Assembly (NCBI RefSeq): GCF_910592395.1
Contig: NC_088318.1
Span: 13,268,349 to 13,332,348, forward strand
Source: Lineus longissimus
Lineage: Eukaryota > Nemertea > Pilidiophora > Heteronemertea > Lineidae
Length of the DNA stretch: 64,000 bases
Direction: 5' to 3'
This document shows positions 60,508 through 64,000 of this stretch, in pieces (the first letter of the stretch is position 1; each line of letters starts with the position of its first letter). A program made the translations under genes and the position numbers. The notes below the pieces were generated by a model. That model was given only the letters and a program-made list of their open reading frames with translations, was not told where the DNA came from and searched no databases.

Positions 60508-63476
60508 TTAAGTAGTTGCTGAGATGCGGTTCAATTTTAACTTTCTGGCGCGCTTGAGCCATCGCATTTTGTTCTGTTGCATTGATGCGGAATCGCGTTG
60601 GTTTGTGTCACGCGCGGCGCAATCGATTGACAAACGGAAACGTGCAGGCCTCTGCATATCATTACGTGGTCTTAAGCAATATTTGTTCATGGGTACTTCG
60701 TCTGCTGGATCATACACAGATGAATCAATTGAAGAGGCGGTGCCATCCAGGTCTGGGTTTGGAATATCTATTGCAGATTCCCCATCTGGTGGATCTACTG
60801 CTCCATCTGATGGTCCCATCCCTGGACGTTGCACGTCGGGGGAACCAGATTGAGAGTTAGGGGTACCAAAGCGGCCCTTCCCTTCTGGTGTATCTAAAGC
60901 AGCACCAAGAGGGTCCCTCAAATCTGGTCTTGACATCAGCTTGTCTTGTCCACGAGATTCTGGGGTTTCTTCGCAAGACCTTCCTATAGGCAGTTTCAAA
61001 AACTCTAAAGGCATAGTCTCTACCTCTTCTTCAGACTCAGTCTCAGAGTTCTCAGCAGCTGACTCCATTTCAAGTTTCTCAATGAAATCCTTCTTCTCTG
61101 ATGTTTTATTAGGATGATCATCCACCCGACGTGGCTCATCCTCCGTTCTAATGTAGAAGCGCCGCAAGTTGTTCAGATGGACCACTTTTGTTTGCTTGGT
61201 TTTCCCATCGAGAGGCACAATCCTATAGTTCACCTCTGATATCTTTTCCTTAATCTTATAAGGTCCCTTCCATGGCTTGTGGAACTTGTTAACCTCATCT
61301 GGCCGAAGATGATAGTCTCTCAAGAGGACTAAATCATCCTGGGAAAAAGAAGAATTTTTCATCTTCTGGTCATAGTACTGTCGCTGTCGCCTCTGAGCCG
61401 TCTTCAGGTTGTCCCTGGCATTTCGATATGATGTTTCAATTTTCTCTCGGAGATCCTTCACATATACTGTTGTTTCTGGGGAAGCAGAGCCACATGTAGA
61501 TGTTCCAATCATAAGGTCAAGAGGTATTTGCATTTCAGCTCCGAAAGTCATTGCAAAAGGAGTTTCCTTTGTTGACTCATGTATACTGGACCTATATGCC
61601 ATGAGTGCTGATGGTAATCTGTCATCCCAATCCCGTCCCTTTTCATCTACAAGGGTTGTTAGCATTTTCTTCAGGCTTTTATTCAGGTTTTCAACCTGAC
61701 CGTTGCATTGCGGGTGATATGCAGTTGTCCTAGTCTTCTCAATGCCTAATAAGCTGCACATCTCTCCGAAGATTTTTGATTCAAAATTCCCCCCTTGGTC
61801 GGAATGTATACCCTCGGGTGCACCAAAACGCGAGACATATTCGTTGACTATAACTCTTGCACAGGTGGAGACTTTCTGATTTTTCATTGGCCATGCCTCG
61901 GGCCACTTGGTGAACGCATCTTCCACCACCATGATATAACGGTTTCCCCTTCTGGAGGGTGGATTAATGGGCCCCACAAAATCGATATGCAACCTTTGGT
62001 TTCGTCTGCCCACTGGAATACTCTGTAAGGGAGCCCTTATTCCCTTGGGTGGTGATTTGCATTTCTGACACTTGGGGCATGTGCGAACAAAGTCTTCAAC
62101 TAAACGCTTTAAGCCTGGTCGCCAGCAGCGAGATCGAAGTTTGGCATAGGTCTTCCTCATTCCCAAATGGCCACCAGCAAAGCCTTCGTGAGCTTGAACT
62201 AAGACTGGCTTTATCAATGCTACTGGGAGAACCAAACGGCTTTGGGTTGACTGATCCGGAGACTTGAAATACAAAACTCCCTCCTCTAGTTCCAACAATT
62301 GTCTCTGGGCCCAAATTGCCCGTGTCCGAGTACTGCATCCTTGCAAAACACTTTGTGGAATTATTGTCTCTTTGGAAAGGACATGCTGATAAACTTCGTT
62401 GATTTCAGGGTCATTGACCTGAGCTTGTCCAATTTTCTCAGCGGTCCAATCCATAGGCAGTTCCACTAGGGTTGGTACTTTTCTCTGTGGCTTGGACTTT
62501 GCACTTGGTTTTGCCTGGGTCACTGCTACACTTGCTAGGTTCACCGACTGAGTTTTTCTGTCCATTGGCGTTTGCTGATCGATTCTCTTTTTGTCAGTGG
62601 GCCCACATGATGGGCAATCTCCATGTTGTCTGATTCTACTGGGCTTTCTAGACAGGGCATCAGCATTCCCGTGTAGCCTTCCTGCACGATGTTCAATCTT
62701 AAAATCAAACTCGGCTAGGCACTCGAGCCATCTGGCCACCTGTCCGGATGGGTCTTTGAAATTAAGCAGCCACCGGAGCGCAATGTTATCTGTTCGGACC
62801 AAGAACCTTTTTCCCAGGAGAAAGTACCTGAAATGCTTAACAAATTTCACGAGAGCTAACATTTCCCGCCGTGTGGTGCAGTAATTATTTTCTCCACCTT
62901 GCAAACTCTTGCTGCCGTATGCGATCACCCTTTCAGAGCCATCTTCTTGACGCTGGGACAAAACGACACCTACAGCAAAGTCACTGGCATCAGTGTCCAA
63001 GACAAAGAGACCTGCATCTTCGGAGAAGTCAGGGTATGCTAAGACTGGTGCCTCAATCAATGCTTTCTTCAGTTTGGAAAATGACTGTTCACAGGCTTCT
63101 GTCCATTCGAAAATTGCATTCTTTCCAGTCAACTGGTGAAGTGGGGCTGCTATCTCTGAGTAGTTCTTCACATACTTTTGATAATATACAGCCAAGCCCA
63201 TGAAAGATCTTACTTCACCCACATCCTTTGGAGTTGGCCATTCTTGGACCTGACGTATCTTTTCAGAGTCAGTGGCGATCCCGTCCTTGGACACAACATG
63301 TCCCAACCATTTCAGACTCCGTCGCAGCAACTTACACTTCACTGGCTTCAACTTCATGTTGGCCTTCCTGAGGCGCTCAAAAACCTCTCGTAACTGCTGA
63401 ATATGCCGGTCAAACGATGGTGTATGTACGATTATGTCATCCAAGTACACGAGACAGTACTCTACCCCCCCCCCCC
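60508..63476 (-). CDS. pol: Gypsy pol, C-terminal part: end of RT, RNase H, integrase
   Basis: After a frame break in a C run, the frame carries EYCLVYLDDIIVHT (RT catalytic YxDD) and KCKLLRRSLKWLGHVVS. RNase H follows (FVLDTDASDFAVGVVLSQ, TRREMLALV, VRTDNIALRWL, NADALSR). The integrase has the zinc-binding HEGFAGGHLGMRKTYAKL followed by CPKCQKC, and DDE residues in LHIDFVGPI, GIHSDQGGNFE and NGQVENLN. A charged tail ends at stop 60508. No chromodomain is seen after the integrase. The open frame extends to 63546, but residues before the C run are out of frame with the real protein. Confidence 0.92.
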
Positions 63477-64000
63477 TAGCACGATGTTCATGAGCCTGGT
63501 AAAAGTTGCTGGGGCTCCAGTCAAACCAAATGGCATGGCCAACCACTCATATTGCTTAACTCCTGTCACAAATCCTGTTTTCTCTCGATCCTCGGGAGCC
63601 ACGCCCACTTGCCAGTAGCCACTGGCACAATCAAGGCTGCTGAACCAACAGGACCCAGCCAGTCCTCCAAGTGTATCATCTATTCTTGGCAGTGGTTGTG
63701 CTGACTTCACAGTGCACTCATTTAGCTTTCGGTAGTCTAAACATAGGCGAAAACTCCCATCATGCTTCTTAGCCAGTACGATAGGCGAGCTCCATGGTCC
63801 AGTAGACTCCTTTATGAGAGTTTTGTCCAAGAGGTCTTTGGTTGTCTCATCAACAAAATGTTGTTGGTGGGGTGGTACCCTCCTTGGCCTCTGTTTGATC
63901 GGGACAGCATCTCCTGTGTTTATCCGATGTTCAACCACTGTGGTGTGCCCAATATCCAGATCATCCATTGAGAAAATATCCTGATATTCCGCTATGAGGG
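63477..64000 (-). CDS. pol: Gypsy pol, N-terminal RT part (5' end outside window; frame broken at a C run)
   Basis: The open frame comes in from the window edge. It contains VVEHRINTGDAVPIKQRPRR, SSPIVLAKKHDGSFRLCLDYR, FSSLDCASGYWQV and FGLTGAPATFTRLMNIVL, the Gypsy RT fingers and palm with the first catalytic Asp in SSLDCASGY. It stops at 63462 just beyond a run of 12 C (63465-63476). The remainder of RT continues in another frame, so a homopolymer length change separates two halves of one gene. Confidence 0.9.

Larger units (their letters stand above)
58771..64000 (-). mobile_element. Ty3/Gypsy LTR retrotransposon, 3' part (5' part beyond window)
   Basis: Minus-strand order: reverse transcriptase, RNase H, integrase (pol), then an SGNH-hydrolase-like ORF, a noncoding stretch, a purine-rich GTGGGGGATGG tract and a probable 3' LTR starting TGTGGTGTCCC. 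Gag, protease, primer-binding site and 5' LTR would lie beyond base 64000. Confidence 0.85.

Noticed and set aside
61409-63393. Plus-strand ORFs across the Gypsy pol region
   Set aside because: They lie opposite the intact RT-RNase H-integrase frame and have no domain of their own.

Overview
The window is animal nuclear DNA. Its genes have many introns with GT-AG junctions, lie on both strands at ordinary metazoan density, and are separated by transposon debris. One CHD6-9-type gene with invertebrate-sized introns, tRNA-derived SINEs, and frequent AGGCCTA and TACATGTA words suggest a marine invertebrate, perhaps an echinoderm or related deuterostome. That placement is a guess from style, not a proof.

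Layout. (1) 129-19600, minus strand: nearly the whole coding region of a CHD7/CHD8/kismet-type chromatin remodeller, 34 coding exons and about 2,867 codons in phase; its last exons lie beyond base 1. Nine of its introns each hold one C/D-box snoRNA in the sense orientation. Two match the U6-A53 guide (SNORD8/SNORD9 type, which vertebrates carry in CHD8). Six carry one identical 11-nt guide against 28S rRNA, and a seventh copy of that family has decayed. (2) 24837-30211, minus: VPS4, the ESCRT-III disassembly ATPase, complete (447 aa), with a long 3' UTR. (3) 31392-35838, plus: a nine-exon, 810-residue gene with a MIF4G-like N-terminus and a YxxxxL-phi eIF4E-binding motif. (4) 38802-41837, minus: RMDN1-type mitochondrial/microtubule protein, complete (310 aa). 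(5) 42781-45019, minus: BLOC1S4/cappuccino, complete (232 aa). (6) 45650-47988, plus: ankyrin-repeat plus SOCS-box protein (ASB type), complete (431 aa). (7) 48518-55928: a 7.4-kb DNA transposon. Its inverted ends are long arrays of a 20-21 bp repeat; it carries a HECT-type gene and a two-exon rve/DDE transposase, each with one visible lesion. (8) 57739-58457: a PIF/Harbinger-derived element with 3-bp target duplication. (9) 58771-64000, minus: the 3' part of a Ty3/Gypsy retrotransposon with an extra SGNH-hydrolase-like ORF between pol and the 3' LTR.

The most interesting signal is the snoRNA set in the CHD gene. It keeps the U6 guides in a CHD host outside vertebrates, and a second guide family shares their terminal stem and boxes but targets 28S rRNA. 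This looks like duplication followed by a guide change inside one host gene. The tandem-repeat-ended HECT/DDE transposon is the second system worth following up.

Limits: exon boundaries were read by eye from splice signals and checked by codon phase and family resemblance. UTRs, promoters and LTR ends are approximate. No database search was possible.
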